A stretch of 64,000 bases of DNA. It comes from a virus. Numbering within the stretch: position 1 is the first letter of the stretch; each line of letters starts with the position of its first letter. A program made the translations under genes and the position numbers. Under the pieces are notes generated by a model. That model did not search any database. It saw only the letters and a program-made list of their open reading frames with translations, and had not been told where the DNA came from. The stretch is from IMG/VR virus record IMGVR_UViG_3300017963_000265, positions 1 to 64,000 of that record. One strand, written 5' to 3'. Below, in pieces: positions 40,866 through 48,696 of the stretch.

Positions 40866-41635
40866 ATCTTCTTAGATACGGCTTTGATAGCTCCTTTTCT
40901 AATAGATGGAGGAGCCCCTTTTACGGATTTCATCGCCGTCTGCATTATCTGAGCCTTCTGCTTGGCTTCTGGGGTAGTGAATTCGTCGGTCTTTTCCATT
41001 CCGCGGCTGGCACACGAGGCCTGCTTCATGTGCTCCCTGGCCATCATCCTGGAGATTTTTTCCATAATGCCTAGCTTGGCCGCCGAAACTTTGGATTCCG
41101 AATCCTTTTCTATCCCGCCCTGTTCCTTCTTCTTGATATTTTCTTTTGAAGTCGGGCTTTCTCCGTGCCGTTCCTCGAACGATTCCCTTAGTTGTGGGTA
41201 TTTAGCATAGACTTTACTTCTGACAGCTTCCCTCTCGGCAGGAGTTCCGTGTTGAGAGACTCTGGCCAGTGCATTCCTGGCATGCTTCTCATCCGGAATC
41301 GGATACTTTCCCTCAGCCTCTCCCTTGATTTCTCCAGCAACTCCGATCTTCTTGGCCTTTGATTCTGGGATAGCAAACTGACTCGGCTTCAGTCCTTCCC
41401 TAGTATGAGCGCTCATAGCACCGCTCGAGTATTCCTTGACCTTTGATTCGGGAGTATCTCCCTCCTCTTTCCCTTGAGCTATCTTGGTCAGCGCCTCGTC
41501 CAGACTCATTGAACCGGATGCAATCTTCTCCAGCATCCCGGTATCTAGATGATCAAAAAGCTCTTCTAAGTTAACAGAGGCTTCTTTTTGCTGCTCTTTT
41601 AGATGACACTGCTCTAACCATTCATTTAATTTCAT
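40862..41635 (-). CDS. Virion-associated protein with KYPIPDEKHARNAL domain
   Basis: A 257-aa protein. The middle (KYPIPDEKHARNALARVSQH then SKVYAKYPQL) is a motif known in phage and related proteins of unknown function. Flanking parts are helical, charged and carry several LEKIAS/EKIS-type segments. GAGGTGG precedes the ATG. Possibly a minor head or internal protein. Confidence 0.6.
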   Translation of the reverse strand: MKLNEWLEQCHLKEQQKEASVNLEELFDHLDTGMLEKIASGSMSLDEALTKIAQGKEEGDTPESKVKEYSSGAMSAHTREGLKPSQFAIPESKAKKIGVAGEIKGEAEGKYPIPDEKHARNALARVSQHGTPAEREAVRSKVYAKYPQLRESFEERHGESPTSKENIKKKEQGGIEKDSESKVSAAKLGIMEKISRMMAREHMKQASCASRGMEKTDEFTTPEAKQKAQIMQTAMKSVKGAPPSIRKGAIKAVSKKI

Positions 41636-42615
41636 TTTCCACCTCTGGCGACAGCCTGAAGTATCCCCTTAAGATGAGGAGCTGCTTTGTATCCAACCAC
41701 TGCTCCTGGAATAGCAGCTGCAGCAGAAGCCATTCCAGGATGCTCCCTCTTAGTTTTCTCGGCCTCGGCCATATATCTAAACAGATTCGCTTTTGTCTTA
41801 CCGATGTACCCTTTACTTTCATCCTCATCCAAAGACTTCAGCTTCGCCCTCAATGACGACTCCAAGGCAGACGGTTTATCTTTTTTCCCGGCCGTAGCTC
41901 TAGACGCTCCAGCAGATATCGCAGCCCCTGCTAGCGCTCCGATGATTCTTTCTGGGTCCAGGGCAGCTGATGTCTTCTGCCCTTCTTCTAGTATCTCTTC
42001 TTCTGGTATCTCTTCTTCTGGAAGTTCGCCCTGGTCTTGCTCCATTGGTGGCATCGCCAACGGACCGGCCATGGCCGTCGGGTCTGACAGAGCCAGATTC
42101 TGCAGATTTTCTCTATACGTTTGTATAGCTTGTCGCATCTGCATCAAGGCTTCCCTGCTCTGCATAGAATCTTGAAGTGCCTGCTCCAGCTGCATTGAGA
42201 GGTCCTGGTTTTGTGCATCAGCTTCCTGAGCCATAGCTTGACCTTCTTGGGCCATCTGGGATTGCTGCTCCAATTGAGCTTGCGCTTCTTGAAGCTGCAT
42301 GGATAAATCCTCAGCAGCTTGGCGGTAATAATCTGCCTCTGCTAATCCGGCCAGAGCCTCCTCCTGTTCATCCTGCTGAAGCATTTGCATAGCCCGCAAT
42401 TGCTCCATTTCCTCTGGAGTGGGACCCCCATTCTTTATAATCTTCGGTTTCTGGAAATCTTCTGGTTCGTTCTCTATATCAGAGTAGGATGAGATCTGGT
42501 CTCCGTCTTCCGCCGTCTTCTCCAAACCGAAGTTTTTAAGCGCCAGATAATACGATGCCGCCTTCTCCCAAGGTATCTCCAAATCTTTACCGATATATTT
42601 TTCCAATTCATTCAT
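41632..42615 (-). CDS. Scaffold-like coiled-coil protein
   Basis: A 327-aa protein with a Gln/Glu-rich coiled coil at about residues 85-175 (QLQEAQAQLEQQSQ...), an acidic run PEEEIPEEEILEEG and a hydrophobic Ala/Gly C-terminal helix (about 295-325). The composition suits an internal or scaffolding protein. AGGTGA precedes the ATG, with the gene in the neck/head module. Confidence 0.5.
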   Translation of the reverse strand: MNELEKYIGKDLEIPWEKAASYYLALKNFGLEKTAEDGDQISSYSDIENEPEDFQKPKIIKNGGPTPEEMEQLRAMQMLQQDEQEEALAGLAEADYYRQAAEDLSMQLQEAQAQLEQQSQMAQEGQAMAQEADAQNQDLSMQLEQALQDSMQSREALMQMRQAIQTYRENLQNLALSDPTAMAGPLAMPPMEQDQGELPEEEIPEEEILEEGQKTSAALDPERIIGALAGAAISAGASRATAGKKDKPSALESSLRAKLKSLDEDESKGYIGKTKANLFRYMAEAEKTKREHPGMASAAAAIPGAVVGYKAAPHLKGILQAVARGGK

Positions 42616-42622
42616 AGGTCAC

Positions 42623-43054
42623 CTATTGATGAAGAAGAATGTATTTCTTTGTGTGAACATCGGGGATTATCTGGCCGATATCACCGAACGCTATGGCCGA
42701 GGCCCCCACAGTAAAAGCAGACGGTAGACCGAGCAGTGATACAGCAGTCCCTCCAGTTAGGACATCCCCGGATTTAATAAACGCTACCTGGTACAGATAA
42801 TTTGTCACTCTTAACGTGGCTGATGTCGTTCCCATTTGAGTATTAATCTCATCAATGACCTGATTTGGTTTCGCGGCCTCGAATGCGAACGTATCGGGGA
42901 ACGTCACTGTTTTTACTGGAGTGGTAAAAACCAGAGTCTTCCCTCTCAGGTTTATCCCCTTCACTGGATTTATCCCCACTTGACCGACAATCAGTCCGTT
43001 GATGTAATCCTCCATCAGCTTAATGGAACTGAATTCTTTCAGTATTATTGCCAT
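42623..43054 (-). CDS. Hypothetical structural protein
   Basis: A 143-aa beta-rich protein (GKTLVFTTPVKTVTFPDTF, VGASAIAFGDIGQIIPDV). Its ATG overlaps the upstream stop. Position between neck and capsid genes suggests a connector or decoration role. Confidence 0.55.
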   Translation of the reverse strand: MAIILKEFSSIKLMEDYINGLIVGQVGINPVKGINLRGKTLVFTTPVKTVTFPDTFAFEAAKPNQVIDEINTQMGTTSATLRVTNYLYQVAFIKSGDVLTGGTAVSLLGLPSAFTVGASAIAFGDIGQIIPDVHTKKYILLHQ

Positions 43055-43566
43055 TAGTACAAAACTCCATAGTACTGGTTTACAAAATAATATTCCGAGT
43101 GAACTCCAGGGGTTCCCACTATTCCCATCATATTCATTGATATTTTTATGGCGTTCTTGTCCTGTTCGTACTTATTTTGAAACAATTGAAGCCAGGCATG
43201 GAGTTGCGGAGTCTTATCGGAAACACCTACGTTTATCCCGCCGTCACTGAAATTGAGATGATTTCGCGTTTGGAGCATTCCAACAGATTCTATTAAGGCT
43301 ATGGCCGTACCTTTTCTGGCCAAACTCGCGTACCCAAGGTCTAACAATCTCTCCAAAGAAAATGTCCCGAGCGGAGGAGGAGTGGAATTGAAATCTGAAA
43401 GAAAGTCTAGAGCGGCCCAGGCTATTAATCTGTTGGAATGCTCCACGCCCCTAACCAGTCTATTCAATTCAGCGTAGTCTCTGAAGAATAGCCTCATCAT
43501 CACAATGAATGCGTTGAATTGTTTAGATAGGCCCTTAATTTCGCCTAGACCGTCTAGCTGAGCCAT
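43054..43566 (-). CDS. Hypothetical structural protein
   Basis: A 170-aa, mostly helical protein, then beta-like near the C-terminus (VHSEYYFVNQYYGV). AAGGAG precedes the ATG. Head-completion role possible by position only. Confidence 0.55.
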   Translation of the reverse strand: MAQLDGLGEIKGLSKQFNAFIVMMRLFFRDYAELNRLVRGVEHSNRLIAWAALDFLSDFNSTPPPLGTFSLERLLDLGYASLARKGTAIALIESVGMLQTRNHLNFSDGGINVGVSDKTPQLHAWLQLFQNKYEQDKNAIKISMNMMGIVGTPGVHSEYYFVNQYYGVLY

Positions 43567-43568
43567 GG

Positions 43569-43745
43569 CTACTCCTTGGATTCAGATTGGTTGAACGGAA
43601 ATATGAGCCACTTTTTCTTTCTCATTCGTTGTATTCTAGGCGTATATAACAGCTTGTCCGGAATGGCTACAACTTCCGGCGTTCTGTACGTTTCTTTTCC
43701 GATTCGAATCGGCTTACCTTCCGGATGATTTATCTTAACTAGCAT
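43569..43745 (-). CDS. Small 58-aa protein
   Basis: A 58-aa basic protein, starting MLVKINHPEGKP and with RMRKKKWLIF near the end. GGAGGG precedes the ATG, the previous stop is 2 nt upstream, and the next gene's ribosome binding site overlaps its end. Fits a genuine compact gene in the head module. Function unknown. Confidence 0.65.
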   Translation of the reverse strand: MLVKINHPEGKPIRIGKETYRTPEVVAIPDKLLYTPRIQRMRKKKWLIFPFNQSESKE

Positions 43746-43746
43746 G

Positions 43747-44328
43747 TTAGCCCTCCACTCTTCTGGCGGCGGCTGAGATTATCTCTTTTGCTCCGTCAGT
43801 TGTCATCGGGGCTCCAACGAGTCTGGCCAATATAGCAGGCTCCATAGAAGCTAGTTTCACGAAAGTCTTTATCCCATTCGCTTTCAGTTTCTTCTCTCTC
43901 CCAGAACCGATTCCGGCCAGAACCGTCAAATCATCTTCTTCAACGTCATCTTCTTTAACGTCATCTTCCTCTTCGACCTTCTGTTCTTCCGGTTTTTGTT
44001 CTCTTCCTGAGGATACGAATTCCCTCCAATCATCACACTCGATGACTTTCATCCCCTCTCTCACCACGAACACGTTCTTGTAGTTGGAAGAAACGGACAT
44101 TCCTTTTTCGTCTATAAGGATGATGGCCCCGTTTTTTATTTTCTCGTTTATTGAGGCAAGCTCAGTTTCTATCTGTGAGTAGCTTACCTTCACAGACTGT
44201 CCGCGGAGTAGTCGCGCACCGCAGACATATTGTTTGAAACGTTGTCTTGTTGGAGCAGTCACTCTAGCCATTTTGCCGTTAATGCTCCCTACAACATTCC
44301 TGATGGTAAATCTCTTCTTATCAGGCAT
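43747..44328 (-). CDS. Capsid-region protein with helix-hairpin-helix end
   Basis: A 193-aa protein: a basic N-terminal domain, an acidic linker (VEEEDDVKEDDVEEDDL) and a C-terminal domain with LAGIGSGREKKLKANGI and FVKLASMEPAILARLVG, a helix-hairpin-helix-like arrangement. The start is the ATG of MPDKKRF, with GGAG 6 nt upstream; an ATG two codons earlier is too close. It may be a minor capsid or DNA-binding head protein. Confidence 0.55.
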   Translation of the reverse strand: MPDKKRFTIRNVVGSINGKMARVTAPTRQRFKQYVCGARLLRGQSVKVSYSQIETELASINEKIKNGAIILIDEKGMSVSSNYKNVFVVREGMKVIECDDWREFVSSGREQKPEEQKVEEEDDVKEDDVEEDDLTVLAGIGSGREKKLKANGIKTFVKLASMEPAILARLVGAPMTTDGAKEIISAAARRVEG

Positions 44329-44434
44329 AAGCATCTCCTGGATTTATTATCCTACAGTAGGTTGTAAGTGAGAAGTTGTTTCCTCCAATCAGCGGGTCGC
44401 TGGCACGACCAGACTAAATTGAAGAAGCCGAGAC

Positions 44435-45556
44435 CTAGTACATCTCGACAGCCGGGTAATGCAGACCTTCCTCGACCTTGTTATTGACAGCGCCGAGCTC
44501 TTCTTCAGCCACAGGGATGACCGAAGACAGAATTCCATCGTTATCGTTCAAGGTCGCGTCTCCGGAGTAGAGCTCCAGCTTTCTCACGGACGCGATATTA
44601 ACAATCGCCATGGCAATCGTTTCCCAGGACGCCCATGTGATGAGATTCATAATCTTGTCGATGTAGAACTTGGCCTTCGACAAGACAAAGAATTTCCCTA
44701 AGAACTCGGGTTTGGTGAACGCGTACAAATTCCCTGGACGGAGAATATCGGTTTTGATGGTTCGGACATAAGCACGGCCCAAAAGGGTATTGTACTTGTA
44801 TCCATCAACCGCTGTCTCTGACTGGAATTTGTCGCCGAAGTCCTCGACAGTCCACTGCAAGACATCGTCCCAATCACCTTCAGCGATCAGAACCAAGGCA
44901 CAACGAAGTCGGTTATTGTCCAGCATTTTGAACAAATTCACGAAATCAGGCCGTTGGACTGGTAATGGAACTGAACCATTGGTCGTGGCTGCTCTGGCCA
45001 GCTCGCCCTTACGGACAGAGAACTCAACTGGAGGGGTGGCTCCCTGAAGAGTGGTTGCGTTAAGAATGGGGGCTGCGGCCACACCATTTGCTTCGGCCTG
45101 AAGGGCTTGTACGGCGGCTTCAATATGGATTGTGAATTCTCGGTCTTCCACCTCTTCCATATCTTTGGCCGTATTGTCCTCTATGATTTTGGTCACGGGC
45201 ATGGTGTAGGCGAGAAGTTCCTCTTCCGTCTTCTCGAATTTCTCGGAAGCGATGGTGAAGAACGGAACTTCTGCTCTCGGTGCTCGGATGAATCTGGCGT
45301 CAGGGCTTCCACGGAATGTGATTGCCATGGCCCGAGATTGGGGCTCGACTTCGATGATCTTGACGAGAGTATCGTGATTTACACTGACCTGACAGTCCTT
45401 GGCCGTCACATCTTCTGGTGGGATAATCTGACGAGCATAGCTGACTTCACGCAGCTTATCACGAATGTAGTTCCCGCTGTATTGGGCAACCTTCTCCCTG
45501 CCTTCATGGCTGTCTAATCTTTGGGAGAAGAGTTCGTTCATTAATTGAGCTTCCAT
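44435..45556 (-). CDS. Major capsid protein
   Basis: A 373-aa protein, highly expressed by the look of its codons and ribosome binding site (AAAGGAG). The sequence has the layout of an HK97-fold capsid: an N-terminal helical arm, an E-loop region, and a spine helix (AQLMNELFSQRLDS and FTIHIEAAVQALQAEANG near 145-160). Position after the protease and beside a decoration candidate supports this. Confidence 0.75.
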   Translation of the reverse strand: MEAQLMNELFSQRLDSHEGREKVAQYSGNYIRDKLREVSYARQIIPPEDVTAKDCQVSVNHDTLVKIIEVEPQSRAMAITFRGSPDARFIRAPRAEVPFFTIASEKFEKTEEELLAYTMPVTKIIEDNTAKDMEEVEDREFTIHIEAAVQALQAEANGVAAAPILNATTLQGATPPVEFSVRKGELARAATTNGSVPLPVQRPDFVNLFKMLDNNRLRCALVLIAEGDWDDVLQWTVEDFGDKFQSETAVDGYKYNTLLGRAYVRTIKTDILRPGNLYAFTKPEFLGKFFVLSKAKFYIDKIMNLITWASWETIAMAIVNIASVRKLELYSGDATLNDNDGILSSVIPVAEEELGAVNNKVEEGLHYPAVEMY

Positions 45557-45571
45557 TATTTTCTCCTTTAA

Positions 45572-46009
45572 TTAGACCAAGACTTGCATGAACCGGACTC
45601 TGTCTGACAGAACCCTGGTTACGTATCCGATAACGAGCTCGTCCCCGCCACCATGCTTTTTCAAGCCAGAGCGGGTCAGGGATTCGAATGATACATCATC
45701 CACCATCAACGCATTACCCAAACCCAAAGCCGTGGAGTCATAGACGATGGTATCGGCCTCGTATCCGCCCATGTACAAGGTAGGTACTTTGCCGATTGCT
45801 TGGGTGTCTGAGCGACCTTTTTCTGCCCAGAACATGAAAGAGAGAGCATCTCCTCCAGACCGAATGGCCTTATAATTGGCGTCGAGCTCCAGAAATTCTC
45901 CCTCCACCAACGGATTTGAGTTGGATGGTCGAAGGAGGGTCCTGTCTGCCATCACCAAATCCTTGATGAAGATCTTCTCCACCGGAGTGTAGATTCTAAC
46001 GTTTGGCAT
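45572..46009 (-). CDS. Capsid decoration protein candidate
   Basis: A 145-aa beta-rich protein (VGEFLELDANYKA-like strands, TLYMGGYEADTIVYDST, VIGYVTRVLSD) directly upstream of the capsid gene, the usual place of a cement protein. AGGAG precedes the ATG. Confidence 0.55.
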   Translation of the reverse strand: MPNVRIYTPVEKIFIKDLVMADRTLLRPSNSNPLVEGEFLELDANYKAIRSGGDALSFMFWAEKGRSDTQAIGKVPTLYMGGYEADTIVYDSTALGLGNALMVDDVSFESLTRSGLKKHGGGDELVIGYVTRVLSDRVRFMQVLV

Positions 46010-46023
46010 TTTTATCTCCTAAA

Positions 46024-46404
46024 CTATTCAATAGCCCCGCTTAGATAAGCTTCCAGCTGTGAGCCAGTGTTTTCTAGTTTATCCTCAGAAAGACTCCCCA
46101 TCTTGTATTGCGGAGAAGACAGCTTGATAGCTTCTTCCAACACAGCGATGTCGTTCCCGCTGGAGACTCTCTCTTGAATCGCTGCTACTTTATCTGCATG
46201 AGTCGCTCCCCAGACATCGATTCCCTTCTGTTCAGCCTCTTTTGCCAGATTATCGATTCTCATTTGCTGTTTGTACTGGTTTAACTCATTTTCCAGAGAA
46301 GCAGTTTTCTCTCGAAGCTGGTCCCGCTCATTCTTGAGAGACCGCAACATTCCGGGAACAGCTGCAAGCACGGCGGCGACTTTTGTTGAGCTGATTTTTT
46401 CCAT
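46024..46404 (-). CDS. Coiled-coil protein beginning MEKISS
   Basis: A 126-aa helical protein with a heptad-rich middle (NERDQLREKTASLENELNQY). It begins MEKIS, a shorter version of the recurrent motif. AGGAGG precedes the ATG. Possibly scaffold. Confidence 0.6.
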   Translation of the reverse strand: MEKISSTKVAAVLAAVPGMLRSLKNERDQLREKTASLENELNQYKQQMRIDNLAKEAEQKGIDVWGATHADKVAAIQERVSSGNDIAVLEEAIKLSSPQYKMGSLSEDKLENTGSQLEAYLSGAIE

Positions 46405-46413
46405 TATTACCTC

Positions 46414-47472
46414 CTAGAATCCCGTCGTTCCCGGCATCATCGGAGTCTGTGGAGTTGGAGATGGGAGCATCCCCTGACTCTGCTTCTCCTTGCCGTTTTT
46501 CCCCATCGCGTCTTTCACCTTCTGGAGTCTCTCCTTCTCTTCATCGGTCAGGGTTCCATCCTTTTCGGCCTGTGCTAATTTCTGGATATATTTCCGGAAT
46601 GCCTGAATCCTGACCGAGGAAATTTTTACTCCAGCAGATGAAGCAGCGTCCAAGTTATTCTGCAAAACCGGGTCCGTGGATTTCGTCTGGGCCGGTTCAT
46701 TTAGGACCTGACCCATCTCCTTTTTGGGCTGCGCTTTTGCATCTCCCTTGGTGTAATTTATGGCTGCCTCGTTCGAAGAAATCATCGACTCTTGAGCATT
46801 TTTTGCTGGAGGTGAAGGAGGGACGTTTTCTTCAGACGCTGATGCATTCGGATTCTCTAGAGGCTCCGAGCCGGCACTTACTTTAGCCGGATTCACTGCA
46901 TCTTCTGCCTGTTTCCTCATATTCCAAAATTTCCTTACGGTGGAGATTTTGGAATTCTCGACAAGCTGAGCTTGCTCACCGGTTCCACCTGGAACATGTT
47001 TCATATCGGTCTGAATAGACGTTTGAGGGTTAACTTGTCCATCCTCTTTCGCCGCATCATCTTTTGGTGAGCCGCTCGATAATTGATTATTGGCAGCTCC
47101 GAGGTCATAATTCTGCATCCCCGGAGTCGGTGTTCCCATATTTGTTGGAGTCGCCGTCTCTCCTATTCCGGCCCCGACAGTCGGCTCCGGCGCATTCGGT
47201 TTTTGTGGTGGGAGCTGGATACCGCTGGCAGTTTTCTCCCAATTGATATGCTTGATATTCCCTAGAATATATTCTAGCGCCGAGGCCGTCTTTTCCACAG
47301 TTTCAGAGTCAACGGATTTCTTTTCTTCCTTCTTTTTCTCTTCTCCGTTTTTACCCTCTCCGTTCTTCCCTTCCTGCTTACTTCCGTTTTCCTCTTCTGC
47401 CTGGGCCAGCTTATCCCTTTCGTTAGCCTCTTCAATTGCGCTAGCAATCATTTGTTGAAGAGTAAGTTTCAT
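46414..47472 (-). CDS. Disordered virion-like protein
   Basis: A 352-aa protein, mostly Pro, Gly, Asn, Gln and Lys, with a Lys/Glu run near residues 25-52 (GKNGEGKNGEEKKKEEKK) and a helical end (QAFRKYIQKLAQAEKDG). It repeats EKTA (residues 60-63 and 78-81). AGGAG precedes the ATG. Perhaps a scaffold or internal head protein. Confidence 0.55.
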   Translation of the reverse strand: MKLTLQQMIASAIEEANERDKLAQAEEENGSKQEGKNGEGKNGEEKKKEEKKSVDSETVEKTASALEYILGNIKHINWEKTASGIQLPPQKPNAPEPTVGAGIGETATPTNMGTPTPGMQNYDLGAANNQLSSGSPKDDAAKEDGQVNPQTSIQTDMKHVPGGTGEQAQLVENSKISTVRKFWNMRKQAEDAVNPAKVSAGSEPLENPNASASEENVPPSPPAKNAQESMISSNEAAINYTKGDAKAQPKKEMGQVLNEPAQTKSTDPVLQNNLDAASSAGVKISSVRIQAFRKYIQKLAQAEKDGTLTDEEKERLQKVKDAMGKNGKEKQSQGMLPSPTPQTPMMPGTTGF

Positions 47473-47480
47473 GTTCTCTC

Positions 47481-47762
47481 CTAGTACCTAACGGGCGGCG
47501 GAGGGGCCATTTTGGCGTTCATCCCAACGCTGATATCTGTACCCGGTGCCTCTACGTTAGATCTCGTATAGTTTGTGTTTAACCCCTTCTTAGTAGCAGG
47601 ATTAATCACTTTAGCTTTTAGTTTAACCGGACTTATTGGAGGCTTTATCTCTCCAGGCTTAGTCGGAACTTCGCTCTGTGTACCGCTAATAGAATGTGCG
47701 ATATCTGCAGAAATTTTCTCCAGTTCGTCAAAGAAAGCAGATTTTGAAATTCCGTCTATCAT
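47481..47762 (-). CDS. Small protein with SAFFDELEKIS motif
   Basis: A 93-aa protein starting MIDGISKSAFFDELEKISAD and continuing as a Pro/Lys-rich disordered tail (IKPPISPVKLKAKVINP). The motif is shared with genes at 39631 and 30759. AGAGA precedes the ATG. Probable virion component. Confidence 0.6.
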   Translation of the reverse strand: MIDGISKSAFFDELEKISADIAHSISGTQSEVPTKPGEIKPPISPVKLKAKVINPATKKGLNTNYTRSNVEAPGTDISVGMNAKMAPPPPVRY

Positions 47763-47774
47763 TTTGTCTCTAAA

Positions 47775-47800
47775 GATGGGGAGAGCACGCTCTCCCCATC
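47775..47800 (-). terminator. Hairpin between head genes
   Basis: A perfect 11-bp GC-rich stem with a 4-nt loop followed by only three Ts. It may weaken transcription between the genes at 47817 and 47481. Confidence 0.5.
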
Positions 47801-47816
47801 CATAAGCTAGATTAGA

Positions 47817-48617
47817 TTAACCCCAGTTTACATCGTATCCGGCTTGTTCGAGAAGCTGGAGAGCTCGAAGTTCGACGTCATTAGAAGCTTGTTTTTCGAG
47901 AAGACCGGCTTCATCTAACATCTGATAGGCGCGTTCTTGGGCCAGTTCTTCGATTTGTTCGTTATAGGATTTTTTCTCGCTCCCGAGTGCTTTTGCCCCG
48001 ACACCGGCAGCCGCCAAACCAGCAGCTGGAAGGCCGACTCTCATTCCAAGTCTCTTAAGACCGGCTTTCATCTCCTCCGACCCCTTCCCAATTTTACCAG
48101 CCGCAGCTTTTCCGGCTCGTTCTGCGGCAGCCACGCCGATATCAGACTGTCCCCTGGTCTTTCCAAGCTGGGCTAATCTTTTCCCGGCTGCTCGCTGTCT
48201 CGCTCCAGACCTAATGCCACTCAATCCTGTCCACTCTCCAGCCGCTTTCCCAGCTTTGCCGAGCGCGCCTTTGACCGCCTGATACGCGTCCTGGGCTTTA
48301 CCGGCTTCTTTCTCGATTTCGTTGAGCTCGTTGACATAGGCATGAGCCATTGCCCGTCCAAGGAAATCGGCCTCGGCCATTTTATCGGCGGCCTCTTTGT
48401 CAACCTCGTTGGGTTGTTGCGGTTGTTGTGACGCCGATTTCTCCACCTCTTGGAGGAGCTCTGAAATCTGCGCATCCGACAACGTGTTCAGGTCGACGCC
48501 TTCATCCGCTGCCAGCTTGCAAAGGAACTCGGCGCTTGCTTGTTTTTCAAGCTCTTCCTTGCTTGGGGGGTTAATGATCTCGTTCGTGCTGTACAGTTGA
48601 GCTAAAAAATCGTTCAT
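47817..48617 (-). CDS. Ala-rich virion-like protein
   Basis: A 266-aa protein rich in Ala, Gly, Lys and Glu, with two long stretches of Ala/Gly-rich helix (about 100-220). The ends carry EKQASAEF and LLEKQASND. The Ala-rich sequence differs from neighbours in composition. AGGAG precedes the ATG. Possibly an internal or minor capsid protein. Confidence 0.6.
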   Translation of the reverse strand: MNDFLAQLYSTNEIINPPSKEELEKQASAEFLCKLAADEGVDLNTLSDAQISELLQEVEKSASQQPQQPNEVDKEAADKMAEADFLGRAMAHAYVNELNEIEKEAGKAQDAYQAVKGALGKAGKAAGEWTGLSGIRSGARQRAAGKRLAQLGKTRGQSDIGVAAAERAGKAAAGKIGKGSEEMKAGLKRLGMRVGLPAAGLAAAGVGAKALGSEKKSYNEQIEELAQERAYQMLDEAGLLEKQASNDVELRALQLLEQAGYDVNWG

Positions 48618-48696
48618 TTCTTTTCTCCTGTTTGAGTTGGTGACGAGATCATTAAGGCATCAAATCCTTTACCGTCTACCATCGATATTCTCACAT

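Noticed and set aside
41622-41828. 68-aa leftward ORF
   Set aside because: Out-of-frame shadow of the scaffold-like gene.
48614-48682. 22-aa leftward ORF overlapping the start of the Ala-rich gene
   Set aside because: Very short, with weak RBS. It could be a leader peptide but nothing supports it.
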